Positions 51,957-61,838 of a stretch of 64,000 nt of DNA are shown here, one piece after another (position 1 is the first letter of the stretch; every line of letters starts with the position of its first letter). The stretch lies in the NCBI GenBank assembly GCA_016721825.1, contig JADKHI010000006.1, positions 750,083 through 814,082 on the forward strand. The letters run 5' to 3'. The notes beneath the pieces are model-generated. The model saw nothing but the letters and a program-made list of their open reading frames with translations. It ran no database searches and was not told the DNA's origin. The DNA is from Flavobacteriales bacterium (GTDB taxonomy: Bacteria > Bacteroidota > Bacteroidia > Flavobacteriales_F > PHOS-HE28). Position numbers and translations under genes: made by a program.

Positions 51957-52903
51957 GCTGTCACCAGTGCGACCAAGCGGTCAGCACGTTCCAGTAGCTC
52001 ATCCCGCCGATTCAGCCCATCCACCCATGTAGTTGGAATGGCCGAGAACCCGAACCGTGCACCAAGTACGCTACCAGCGACCGCACCGTTCGTGTCGGCA
52101 TCGCCTCCGGCGTGAACAACGGAAAGCAATCCTACCTCAAAGCTCGGTGCGTGATGGTGGGCCCACCAACCCGCTCCTGCGGCTTTCAGGGTATAGCCGA
52201 TGCGATCCGGCTCATCAAGTTGATGGTGTTCCAGTTTCTTTCCTTGCAACGCCATGATATGCTCGATCAGTCGTGGATCAAGTTCAGCTACAATGTCGGT
52301 TGGCACATGCACCTTTGCTTGCTCACCACGTAGAACGCAGGCAATGAGGCCGCTTATGAGACGGCAGCTATCAATGCATCGCGGATCGGAATGGGTGAGC
52401 TGGCATACGGTTGTTGCGTTCTCCAGGACGCGTTGATGGTCCTTGTAGTCCCAGACGCCAAGAATCGACGTCCGCATAACTGCACCATTCGGAGCGAGGT
52501 CACGACGACCACGTTCCCACACGTAGCGCGCAGCTTTCTCCGGCTCAGTTGTATAACCCGGTAAGCTCAGCACCTTAAGCGTTGAGCGGCCGATTCCCAT
52601 CCCGCCTGTTCGCGACCAGTCCAGAAAGCGGGAGGCAATATCCAAACGTCGCACATCACCGTGCTCCAAGAGGCTGTCGAGGATGCAGAGAAACTGGTCG
52701 GTATCATCCGTCCAATCGCCTTGCCGCCAGCGACTGCGATGTGCATCTTGAATGATCTGATGATATGTGCTCAGCCCTTCCGGGTAGTGTTCCCAAACCT
52801 CATCGACGCTCATGAACTCAGTGCCAAGACCCAAGGCGTCACCGACGGCCTGGCCAAAGATGACGCCTCGAATGCGGTCAGGAAGCTGAGGCAGTGGGGT
52901 CAT
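51953..52903 (-). CDS. ADP-ribosylglycohydrolase (ARH/DraG family)
   Basis: Magnesium-dependent ADP-ribosyl hydrolase of 316 aa. The family motifs are present in order: GVIFGQAVGDALGLGTEF at the N-terminus, WTDDTDQ near residue 64 (metal-binding Thr/Asp/Asp) and the C-terminal HAGGDADTNGAVAGSVLGA. All three metal-binding acidic sites look intact, so the enzyme should be active in removing ADP-ribose from proteins, nucleic acids or small metabolites. GC is lower than in core genes. It has no operon partner; a small ART-like protein lies 1.8 kb downstream. Confidence 0.93.
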   Translation of the reverse strand: MTPLPQLPDRIRGVIFGQAVGDALGLGTEFMSVDEVWEHYPEGLSTYHQIIQDAHRSRWRQGDWTDDTDQFLCILDSLLEHGDVRRLDIASRFLDWSRTGGMGIGRSTLKVLSLPGYTTEPEKAARYVWERGRRDLAPNGAVMRTSILGVWDYKDHQRVLENATTVCQLTHSDPRCIDSCRLISGLIACVLRGEQAKVHVPTDIVAELDPRLIEHIMALQGKKLEHHQLDEPDRIGYTLKAAGAGWWAHHHAPSFEVGLLSVVHAGGDADTNGAVAGSVLGARFGFSAIPTTWVDGLNRRDELLERADRLVALVTA

Positions 52904-53055
52904 GAACTAGTGCGACAGCGTGCCACAAGATACCGGCAGCATTCAGCCGTCTCAACAGGCCATAATTACGAAGAGTACAGATTGTGAAAGCAATACTCAG
53001 TGCCTACGTCCACTGAGCCTTCGCAGGCCTCTCTAACCAGCTCCCAGCCGGACTA

Positions 53056-53343
53056 TTACTGGTCTCGCCTTTCGAGCGAACGAAGTTCTGCCGCAAGCCT
53101 ATTGATCTCCACGAGGGGACCCACTAGGTATCCAGGACTTGGATATTGCTCGACGATAGAAACGTGCAATCCAGCTAATCGTGAACGCTTCTTAGGGTCT
53201 ACTTGAGCAACGTTCCCCAGCGTTTCCAATTCAAGTCTTAGCTCAATCGCGATGGAGCGTGACAGCAATATGCCGATATCGCTCTCCCCTGTCCGCTTCA
53301 GAGATTCCGCGTCTTGCAGCAGCAGTTCTTCGATGCCTTGCAT
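53056..53343 (-). CDS. hypothetical protein, helical
   Basis: Protein of 95 aa, mostly helical with regular Leu/Glu spacing (MQGIEELLLQDAESLKRTGE, SRSIAIELRLELETLG, INRLAAELRSLERRD), no signal peptide and no recognised family. Lower GC than the chromosome core. It is 13 nt downstream of a small membrane protein gene in the same direction and may be cotranscribed with it. Confidence 0.55.
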   Translation of the reverse strand: MQGIEELLLQDAESLKRTGESDIGILLSRSIAIELRLELETLGNVAQVDPKKRSRLAGLHVSIVEQYPSPGYLVGPLVEINRLAAELRSLERRDQ

Positions 53344-53356
53344 ATCCTATCGACTT

Positions 53357-53749
53357 CTAGTGCGCGTCAAAAAAATAGCTGACGAGATAGATGATCAGCC
53401 GAACCAAAAAGCCCCAGAACATGGCTTGATAGAGCTTTCTCGTCAAGCCCTCCGTTCTCAAGCCAACTTGGAGCACCGTAACAATTGCCACTATCCCCAT
53501 GATGAGAGGCAACCACCATACGAAAACCGTCTCTCTGGCACTTGCCACGAGCTCGCCAACCCGAAGCAACACGTCCATAAAAATTAGCCCCACCACCAAT
53601 GCCACATGCTCAAATACTCGCTCTGACTTAAGCTTCTTGAACAGGAGCATTGAGATTGGTGTCGCCACAATGTTGAACAGTGGTAACACCATCACTGTGG
53701 CCACCACAGCAATCAGCAACAGGAGAAGCAACGTTAGGAATATCCCCAT
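53357..53749 (-). CDS. hypothetical membrane protein
   Basis: Protein of 130 aa with four predicted membrane helices (about 3-30, 47-65, 75-97 and 105-126) and a short positively charged loop (LLFKKLKSERVFEHV). No recognised family. Base composition is AT-richer than the flanking nrdA gene. It lies in a low-GC block of small genes from about 51.5 to 53.8 kb. Confidence 0.6.
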   Translation of the reverse strand: MGIFLTLLLLLLIAVVATVMVLPLFNIVATPISMLLFKKLKSERVFEHVALVVGLIFMDVLLRVGELVASARETVFVWWLPLIMGIVAIVTVLQVGLRTEGLTRKLYQAMFWGFLVRLIIYLVSYFFDAH

Positions 53750-53842
53750 GTATCTGCTCCATAACGTGCCCCTGAAGAGGGAGCCATGGAAGGCTCCTCT
53801 TCAACGGGTCGTTCAATCAACAAATAGTTCATTTTCACATTC

Positions 53843-56364
53843 CTACCCCGAGCACATCTCGCAGTTATCCGGGTTGTCCAGGCTGCAGCTGATCTCGGCG
53901 GCGGCGCGCTCCTCGGCGGTCATGGCCTGCACGCTCATGGTGGCCACGCGCTGGGCGGCCATCTCCACGGAGACAGGTCCGGTCCTTTCGACCACGCTCG
54001 AGGTGACAGTGGGTGCGCTGAGCACGGGATCAAGAGCGGTCGCTCGTTCCTGTTCTCCCTTCGGCGCGCTCAGGGTGACACCGGCGGCGGCTGGTTCGCT
54101 GATCTTGCTCTTATCGAGCGTGAACTTGATGGCGTCGGTGGCGGCCTTGGTGCGCAGGTAGTACATGCCGGTCTTCAGGCCGCTCTTCCAGGCGTGGAAG
54201 TGGAGGCTGGTGAGCTTGCCGAAGTTGGCGTTCTCCATGAAGACGTTGAGGCTCTGGCTCTGGCAGATGAAGGCGCCACGGTCGGCGGCCATGTCCACGA
54301 TGGTCTTCTGGCTGATCTCCCAGGCGGTCTTGTACAGCTCCTTGAGGTTCTGCGGGATCTCGGGGATGTTGGCCACGCTGCCGTTGCTGGCGATGATCTT
54401 GTTCTTGAGCTCCTCGCTCCACAGGCCGAGCTTCACCAGGTCGCGCAGCAGGTACTTGTTCACCACGATGAACTCGCCGCTCAGTACACGGCGGGTGTAC
54501 AGGTTGCTGGTGTAGGGTTCGAAGCACTCGTTGTTGCCGAGGATCTGTGCGGTGCTTGCGGTGGGCATGGGTGCGAGCAGCAAGCTGTTGCGCACGCCGT
54601 GCTGTTTCACTTCGGCCTTCAGCACATCCCACTCCCAGCGGTCGCTCGGCTTCACGCCCCACATGTCGAACTGGAAGATGCCTTTGCTCACGGGGCTGCC
54701 TTCGTAGGTCTCGTACGGGCCTTCCTCCTTCGCCAGGTCCTTGCTGGCGGTCATGGCGGCGTAGTAGATGGTCTCGAAGATCTCGCGGTTCAGCACCTTG
54801 GCCTCCACGCTATCGAAGGGATAGCGCATGAGGATGAAGGCGTCGGCGAGGCCCTGCACACCGATGCCGATGGGGCGGTGGCGCATGTTGCTGCGGCGTG
54901 CCTCGGGGATCGGGTAGTAGTTCTGGTCGATGACGCGGTTGAGGTTCCGGGCCAGCTGGTAGGTGACCTGGAAGAGCTTCTCATGATCGAAGCGGCCCTT
55001 GTCCACGTACTTGGGCAGAGCGATGGAGCCGAGGTTGCACACGGCCACCTCATCGGCGCTGGTGTACTCGATGATCTCGGTGCAGAGGTTGGAGCTCTTG
55101 ATGGTGCCCAGGTTCTGCTGGTTGCTCTTGCGGTTGGCCGCGTACTTGAAGAGCATGTAGGGCGTACCGGTCTCGATCTGGCTTTCGAGCACGGCGAACC
55201 AGAGGTCCTGCGCCTTGATGGTCTTGCGGCCCTTGCCTTCGGCCTCGTACTTCTCGTACAGCTCCTCGAACTTGGCGCCCCAGGTGTCGGCCAGGCCGGG
55301 GCACTCGTTGGGGCACATGAGGGTCCAGTCGCCGTTCTGCTCCACACGCTTCATGAACAGGTCGGGGATCCACATGGCGAAGAAGAGGTCGCGTGCGCGC
55401 ATCTCCTCCTTTCCGTGGTTCTTCTTCAGCTCTAGGAAGTCGTGGATGTCGGCGTGCCAGGGCTCCACATAGATGGCGAAGGAGCCTTTGCGCTTGCCGC
55501 CGCCTTGATCCACGTAGCGGGCGGTGTCGTTGAACACGCGCAGCATGGGCACGATGCCGTTGCTGGTGCCGTTGGTGCCTTTGATGTAGCTGCCCTTGGC
55601 GCGCAGGTTGTGGATGCTGAGGCCGATGCCGCCGGCGCTCTGGCTGATCTGGGCGCACTGCTTCAGCGTGTCGTAGATGCCGCTGATGCTGTCGTCCTTC
55701 AGTTGCAGCAGGAAGCAGGAGCTCATCTGCGGCTTGGGCGTGCCGGCGTTGAAGAGCGTGGGCGTGGCGTGGGTGTACCAGCCTTCGCTGAGGTCGTTGT
55801 AGGTGGCGATGGCGCTGTCCAGGTCGCTCTTGTGGATGCCGATGGCCACACGCATAAGCATGTGCTGCGGGCGCTCCACAACCTGGCCGTGCAAGCGGAG
55901 CAGATAGCTGCGCTCCAGGGTCTTGAAGCCGAAGTAGTCGTAGCTGAAATCGCGGTCGTAGATGATGGCGCTGTCCAGCAGGTCGGCGTTGTCGGCGATC
56001 AGCTTGTGGACATCATCGGCGAGCAATGCAGCAGGTGCGCCGGTCTTGGGGTCGAGGTAGGTGTAGAGGTCCTTCATCGTTTCCGAGAAGGACTTCTTGG
56101 TGTTCTTGTGGAGGTTGCTCACCGCGATGCGGCTGGCGAGCTGCGCGTAGTCCGGGTGCTTCACCGTCATGGTGGCGGCCACCTCGGCGGTGAGGTTGTC
56201 GAGCTCGGTGGTGGTGACGCCGTCGAAGATGCCGTCGATCACCTTGAGGGTGACCTGGGTGGCGTCCACCATGGGGTCGAGCCCGTAGCAGAGTTTCTTC
56301 ACACGGGCGCGATCTTGTCGAATTTCACCGCCTCCCGGCGTCCGTCGCGCTTGATTACATACAT
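53843..56364 (-). CDS. nrdA: class Ia ribonucleotide reductase alpha subunit, with 5' frameshift
   Basis: Large subunit of about 840 aa reducing ribonucleotides to deoxyribonucleotides. The N-terminus reads MYVIKRDGRREAVKFDKI (ATP-cone opening) from 56364 in one frame; the body (RVKKLCYGLDP to the C-terminus) is in another. One missing base near 56303-56311 (GC-rich run) joins them, so the gene is almost certainly whole in the organism. Visible are the catalytic-site segments SSCFLLQLKD, SSNLCTEIIEY and CNLGSIALP, the MPTASTAQILGNNECFEP block and the redox-shuttle CEMC tail. Upstream sequence GGAAGAAGC could be a weak ribosome site. nrdB is 175 nt upstream. Confidence 0.93.
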
Positions 56365-56539
56365 GCTTCTTCCTTCGTTTTTGTGGGCGTGTTCCGCGCC
56401 CGTAGTGGTTAGGCCCTTCCTTCCGGCTCCCGCCGTGGGGAAGGGCGTTGGTCGATCTTGAGGTCTCTAAGTTGGTCGGCTTGTCGATCGCTCCGCGGGG
56501 TGTGGCGGAGGTGATCTTCAACCGGTCGATGTTCGTTGC

Positions 56540-57580
56540 TCAGAAGTCGGCGTCGAGGGTGAAGTTGTTGTCGGCCTTGTTCTGGGTCATCACGCCCGCC
56601 TTCTGGTATTCGCCCACGCGCTTCTCGAAGAAGTTGGTCTTCCCTTGCAGGCTGATCATGTCCATGAAGTCGAACGGGTTCAGGGCGTTGTACACCTTCT
56701 CGTTGCCCAGTTCCACCAGCAGGCGGTCGGCCACGAACTCGATGTACTGCTGCATGAGCTTGGCGTTCATGCCGATGAGGTTCACGGGCAGGGCGTCGGT
56801 CACGAACTCCTTCTCGATCTCCACGGCGTCGGTGATCACCTTCTCCACCATCTTCTTGGGAAGCTTGTTGATCAAGTGCTTGGTGTAGAGCAGGCAGGCG
56901 AAGTCGCAGTGCAGGCCCTCGTCGCGGCTGATGAGCTCGTTGCTGAAGCTGAGGCCGGGCATCAGGCCGCGCTTCTTCAACCAGAAGATGCTGCAGAAGC
57001 TGCCACTGAAGAAGATGCCTTCCACCGCAGCGAAGGCGATGAGGCGCTCGGCGAAGCTGCCCTTGCCGATCCAACGCATGGCCCACTCGGCCTTCTTCTT
57101 TACGCAAGGCACCGTGTCGATGGCGTGCAGCAGGCGGTCCTTCTCCAGGGGATCCTTGATCAGGGTGTCGATCAGCAAACTGTAGGTCTCGCTGTGGATG
57201 TTCTCCATGGCGATCTGGAAGCCGTAGAAGAAGCGGGCCTCAGGGTATTGCACCTCATGCAGGAAGTTCTCGGCGAGGTTCTCGTTCACGATGCCGTCGC
57301 TGGCGGCGAAGAAGGCGAGCACGTGCTTGATGAAGTAGCGCTCGTCGTCGTTGAGCTTGCTGGCCCAGTCCACCAGATCGGGGCTGAGGTCGATCTCCTC
57401 AGCGGTCCAGAAGCTGGCCTCGTGCTTCTTGTAGAAGGACCAGATGTCGTTGTGTTGGATGGGGAAGATGACGAAGCGGTCCTTGTTCTCGCGGAGAATG
57501 GGTTCGTTGGCTGCTTCGACATTGGCTGGGAGCACGTCCTCAAGGCTCATCTGCTTCTGGGGTGTGGTGGTGGTGCTCAT
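56540..57580 (-). CDS. nrdB: class Ia ribonucleotide reductase beta subunit
   Basis: Radical-generating small subunit of 346 aa. Diiron ligands and the radical tyrosine are visible: MENIHSETYSLLID has Glu, His and the Tyr in the spacing of E. coli R2 (Glu115, His118, Tyr122); FAASDGIVNENL holds the first Asp; EGIFFSGSF and ISRDEGLHCDFA supply later ligands. The NNFTLDADF end is the peptide that binds the large subunit. The reading frame is intact. It is upstream of nrdA and probably cotranscribed. The start ATG has AGGAG only 2 nt before it, too close for normal use. Confidence 0.96.
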   Translation of the reverse strand: MSTTTTPQKQMSLEDVLPANVEAANEPILRENKDRFVIFPIQHNDIWSFYKKHEASFWTAEEIDLSPDLVDWASKLNDDERYFIKHVLAFFAASDGIVNENLAENFLHEVQYPEARFFYGFQIAMENIHSETYSLLIDTLIKDPLEKDRLLHAIDTVPCVKKKAEWAMRWIGKGSFAERLIAFAAVEGIFFSGSFCSIFWLKKRGLMPGLSFSNELISRDEGLHCDFACLLYTKHLINKLPKKMVEKVITDAVEIEKEFVTDALPVNLIGMNAKLMQQYIEFVADRLLVELGNEKVYNALNPFDFMDMISLQGKTNFFEKRVGEYQKAGVMTQNKADNNFTLDADF

Positions 57581-58043
57581 GGCTCCTGGTTCAATTGGGG
57601 ACAGTGCTTCCTTGGGGGTGGGGGCACCCCTTTTTCGACTTCCGGCCTTGTGGTTGGTTCCCGATCGCGGCGGTTTGCGACGTCGTCCTCGGGCTTACAA
57701 AAGTGGATCGCTCGGGACCCAACGACAAGGGTTGTGCAGGGGTATGTTTCCGGAGTTTTCAACACGGCCCGGTTCCTTGCGCCGATCGTGGGAGGGATCG
57801 CGAACGCACACCCGCAAGAAGAAAATGTTCACAGTCCCTTAACAACGTCGCAGAGGCCCGTGTGCCGGGCGTTTTCCACTGCATGAACAAAGATACTGCG
57901 CTGTGGCAGGGACTTCGCCGCCAGCATGCGGGACACAGTTCACTGGATCAAGCGCTCCGCGTTGCGCGTGTGCCCGAAAGCCCATGCGTTCCGCAGCCTT
58001 TCGTTGCTCTTCGACAAGCCGATGTAACAAGGACGCGGTCCGC
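57581..58043 (-). promoter_or_regulatory. 463-nt non-coding region upstream of nrdB with two candidate -7 boxes
   Basis: The minus strand carries TATCTTTG at 57888-57895 (perfect TAnnTTTG, leader of about 300 nt) and CACTTTTG at 57698-57705 (leader of about 115 nt). TGTTGAAAAC at about 57757-57766 resembles a DnaA-box-like element often seen upstream of nrd genes. A G-rich/C-rich stretch at 57612-57632 (GGGGGTGGGGGCACCCC) can form a hairpin. No open frame here looks coding. Sequence quality may be reduced in this part. Confidence 0.4.
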
Positions 58044-58638
58044 TCAGCGGATGTGCTTTCGTGGCGACCTCAACCATTCCTGGTAGATGCCCTCGAGCTC
58101 ATCGTACCAATCCGCTCCATAAGCGCGCGTCAACGGATCCTTGAGAAAGCGGAACACCACCACATCGAGCTTCGAGCCGCACACACAGGCGGGCTTGCAG
58201 ATGGGCCACTCGTCGTAGTTGAGCGCATCGTGGTACTTCAACTTCTTCACCCGGATGGGGTACAGGTGGCAATCGATCGGTTTGTGCACGGGCGTCTCGC
58301 CCTTGCGGAAGGCTTGCTCCACAGCGCACTTCCAAATGCCCGTGCCATCCTTCTTCGCATACACGCACTCGGCGAACTCTTGCACCAGCGGTGTCACCAG
58401 CTCACCGTCCATGTCCACCACGCTATGGCCCCTGATCCTCCACGCCTTGCGACCACGGGCGGTCATGGTAGGGCGAAATGGCATCGTAGTGCTTCGCGAT
58501 GCCTGCGGCCTCCTGCGGGGTCACCGGCGCGCCGCTGTCGCCCCGCTTCGCAACAAGCGCCCTTGCAGGCTGAAAGGTCACAGACGAAACGTTTCTCGAA
58601 GAGCTCTTCGCTGATGAGGGTGCCGCGGTGTTCATCAT
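58044..58638 (-). pseudogene. DUF3109 family protein, three frame breaks (probable sequence errors)
   Basis: A DUF3109 protein of about 195 aa is readable only in pieces. LISEELFEKRFVCDLSACKG and ACCEAG are in one frame; DSGAPVTPQEAAGIAKHYDA with ISPY in another; and TARGRKAWRIRGHSVVDMDG onward to the end in the third. Cysteine pairs (CDLSACKGACC, CKPACVCGS) are those of the family, which probably binds zinc or an iron-sulfur cluster. The expected first ATG at 58638 has TAGCTTTG 7 nt upstream, but a further shift lies between it and LISEE. Intact promoter plus conserved residues argue for base-call indels, not decay. Confidence 0.8.
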
Positions 58639-58645
58639 TACGCTG

Positions 58646-58653
58646 CAAAGCTA
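58646..58653 (-). promoter_or_regulatory. -7 promoter box TAGCTTTG, 7 nt before DUF3109
   Basis: Perfect TAnnTTTG on the minus strand, 7 nt before the first ATG of the DUF3109 gene; predicts a nearly leaderless mRNA. Confidence 0.55.
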
Positions 58654-58827
58654 CGAGCCTTGATACGGTGGCTAGGCGATCGCACCAATGGATTGTTATG
58701 GATTGGATGGACACGGCCTCCATCCGTGTCCATCCAAGTCCATCCGAGCACTGACCATCAGAACGTTGCTAACTCCGCATCTTTGCGCCCGCGACGCTGA
58801 AGAGTTCCAGAGCGATCGCCCCTCATC

Positions 58828-60367
58828 ATGAGCAACCAGGAAGACCGCCTCAAGACCCTCATCGGCCAGGCAAAGAGATGGCTTCGTGTTCCCCAGCAGC
58901 GAGATCTACGATGGACTGAGCGCTACGTACGACTACGGCCCATACGGCGCCGAGCTGAAGAACAACATCCGCCAATACTGGTGGGCGGCCATGACGAAGC
59001 TCAACGAGAACATCGTGGGCTTGGACGCGGCCATCTTCATGCACCCCACCGTGTGGAAGGCCAGCGGCCACGTGGACGCCTTCAACGCATCCGGCCGATC
59101 GACAATAAGGACAGCAAGAAGCGCTACCGCGCCGATGTGCTCCTCGAGGACCATATGGCCAAGTATGCGGACAAGATCGAGAAGGAGACCGAGAAGGCGA
59201 AGAAGAAGTTCGGCGATGCCTTCAACGAAGAGCAGTTCCGCGCGACGAACCTGAACGTGCGCGCGCACAGGAACGGATCAACGCGGTGGAAGGTCGCATG
59301 AAGACCGCCCTCGAAGGAACGACCTGGAAGCGGTGCGCCAGCCGATCATCGATGAAGAGATCAAGTGCCCCATCAGCGGAACGGCCAACTGGACCGAGGT
59401 GCGCCAGTTCAACCTGATGTTCGCCACAGAGCTGGGCAGCGTGAGCGGCGAGAGCAGCACCATCTACCTCCGCCCTGAGACGGCGCAGGGCATCTTCGTC
59501 AACTTCCTGAACGTGCAGAAGAGCGCGCGGATGAAGATCCCCTTCGGCATCGCGCAGACCGGCAAGGCGTTCCGCAACGAGATCGTCGCGCGGCAGTTCA
59601 TCTTCCGCATGCGGGAGTTCGAGCAGATGGAGATGCAGTTCTTCGTCCGCCCCGGCACGGAGATGGAGTGGTACACCACCTGGAAGGACAAGCGCATCGC
59701 CTGGCACCGCGCCTTGGGCCCGCCTACGGAGAACTACCGTTTCCACGACCACATCAAGCTGGCGCACTACGCCAACGCGGCCTGCGACATCGAGTTCAAG
59801 TTCCCCATGGGCTTCAAGGAGCTCGAAGGCATCCATAGCCGCACGGACTTCGACCTGCGCAGCCACGAGCAGCACAGCGGCCGCAAGCTCCAGAACTTGA
59901 CCCCGGAGACCAACGAGAGCTACGTGCCTTACGTGGTGGAGACCTCGGTGGGCCTGGATCGCATGTTCCTGGCCGTGCTGAGCTCCGCCTACCAGGAGGA
60001 GAAACTGGAGAACGGAGAGGACCGCGTGGTGCTGCGCATTCCCGCCCCGCTCGCTCCGGTGAAGGTGACCGTGATGCCGCTGATCAAGAAGGACGGACTG
60101 CCCGAGAAGGCCCGCGAGATCATCGACTTGTTGAAGCTCTCGCACAACCGCCAGCACGACGAGAAGGACAGCATCGGCAAGCGCTACCGCCGTCAGGATG
60201 CGATCGGCACACCCTACTGCATCACGGTCGACCACGATTCGCTCACGGACCACAAGGTGACGATCCGCGACCGCGATACCATGTTGCAGGAACGGGTGGC
60301 CATCAGCGACCTGGACCGCATCGTAAGCGAGAAGGTGGACCTGAAGCTGCTGCTGAAACAGCTCTGA
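58828..60367 (+). pseudogene. glyS: glycine--tRNA ligase (class II, homodimeric), frame-disrupted 5' part
   Basis: Class II glycyl-tRNA synthetase of about 510 aa. The first 500 nt change frame at least four times: MSNQEDRLKTLIGQAK, then PSSEIYDGLSATYDYGPYGA in a second frame from about 58880, back at about 59095 (IDNKDSKKRYRADVLLEDHM), again near 59265 (QERINAVEGRMKT) and near 59325. From 59333 the frame is clean to the stop (CPISGTANWTEVRQFN, YLRPETAQGIFVNF, QTGKAFRNEI, SVGLDRMFLAVL). No active-site segment is missing. An essential gene broken this way points to indel errors. CATCTTTG lies 42 nt upstream of the ATG. Confidence 0.9.
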
Positions 60368-60377
60368 CCCGGGAGCC

Positions 60378-61636
60378 ATGCCGCGCAAACGCCGGAAGCC
60401 GCTGCATGCCTGCCCGAATTGCGGCACAGCGCTGCGGACCGAGGACCACTATTGCCCGCATTGCGGCCAGGAGAATCACGACCTGCGGGTGCCCTTCAAG
60501 CACTTCGCCTACGAGTTCCTTGAGAGCCTCACCCACTTCGACACCAAGCTGTGGAACACCCTGAAGGTGACCTTCACCAAGCCGGGCCAACTGACGAAGG
60601 ACTTTGTGGAGGGCAAGCGAGCGCGGTACGTGCATCCCGTGCGGCTCTATGTGTTCACCAGCGATCTTTCTTGCGCTGCTCACTTGGCACATGGACCGGA
60701 AGTGGAGCAGAACCGGGCTGATATCGTGGTGACCGACCCTGACGACGCATCTGCGCAAAGCTCATCTGGCGACGATCCTTCCGGACTCCCTCATCGGCAC
60801 CCCGCAGACCAAGGAACAGACCGGCGAACTTGAACGGCTGAATGGGCCCTACCACATGCTGACCGTGCCGATCGACAAGCCTTACTACCGGGCGATCGGG
60901 ACCGGTTGCGGGAAGGAACGCAACGCTAATCGATTCCATGGCTTACCTTGTGGACCTGGATGCGTACGACACCGTGCCGGGGCACCCGGGAACAACTTCG
61001 TCGGGCCTTTTCGCATCTGCCTGACGCCGATAGTCTGGACGTCTGCTACAGCATCCGGCTGAACAGTCTGACCATGAGCTTCTGTGACCGCGCAGAGGAA
61101 GCGATGTTCAAGAAAGGTGACCTCTCGGACGCGGACCTCGACTCGTTGCTCAGCAAGAAAGCGGAGCGAACGAGCTGGTTCAGCGCCGTACGATCCGCTC
61201 GCTGGGCCGCTTGGACCTGAGCCGTACCGAAGGCATGCAGCGCGTGGCACACGCCATCGTGCGCGCCATTTCCGCGATCATGTTCATTCTCATGCCCTCA
61301 CCGCGGTGCTGCTGCTCTGGACCTTCTTCAGGGGCCGTTTCTACTGGGAGCACTGATCTTCTCGAAGCACACGCACACCATCTATTTCCCTCTTCTTCAT
61401 CATCATCCTCCTGTTTGCGGTCATCCTTCCAGGAAATTGGCCCTGATGGGTGGGCTCGCTGGTCGCAATGACCTGCCTCGCCTACCTACTGGTCTCGCTC
61501 ACGCGGGTGTATGGGCTCTCCTGGCCCAAGACCATCCTTCGCACCGCCGTGATGATGAGCATCCCATATCTGTCGATCACATCCTTGCTGTTGGTGGTCG
61601 GCTTGCTCTGGGGATTCATCAACCCAGAGCGAATGA
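60378..61636 (+). pseudogene. DUF3667 zinc-ribbon membrane protein, multiple frame breaks
   Basis: It starts MPRKRRKPLHACPNCGTALR with a second CxxC pair (CPHC), the double zinc ribbon of DUF3667. This is followed by the family segment LTHFDTKLWNTLKVTFTKPG and GKRARYVHPVRLYVFTS. After about 60660 the coding continues in jumping frames (HLRKAHLATILPDSLIGTPQ; SRTEGMQRVAHAIVRAI; VAMTCLAYLLVSLTRVYG) and ends near 61636. The C-terminal half has the expected membrane helices. At least five indels would restore it. The function of the family is unknown. It begins 10 nt after glyS. Confidence 0.75.
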
Positions 61637-61683
61637 CGGCAGAACGCCAAATCTTTGCGCCCCTTCTTTTGAGCAACACACCT

Positions 61684-61771
61684 ACCCAGGTGGCGGAATC
61701 GGTAGACGCGCTGGTCTCAAACACCAGTGAAGCAATTCGTGCGGGTTCGAGTCCCGCCCTGGGGGGCACCA
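61684..61771 (+). tRNA. tRNA-Leu (CAA)
   Basis: Cloverleaf with long variable arm: D-arm region GGTGGCGGAATCGGTAGACG, anticodon stem CTGGT/ACCAG with loop CTCAAAC giving anticodon CAA (decodes UUG), variable arm GAA...TTC, T-arm GCGGGTTCGAGTCCCGC and an encoded CCA at 61769-61771. The acceptor stem is imperfect: 5' ACCCAGG against 3' CCTGGGGGG, where GCCCAGG/CCTGGGC would pair fully. Two or three extra Gs in the 3' homopolymer fit the indel problem of this part of the window. Confidence 0.9.
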
Positions 61772-61838
61772 ACAGCGGCCGCTCCTGTGCGGCCGCTCGT
61801 TTCTTCAGACCATGTCCATCAGCCACGGCACCTTGTGC

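Noticed and set aside
57839..58030. A 63-codon minus-strand frame in the nrdB upstream region
   Set aside because: It has no recognisable motif, overlaps the best -7 box, and its cysteine/arginine-rich sequence looks random.
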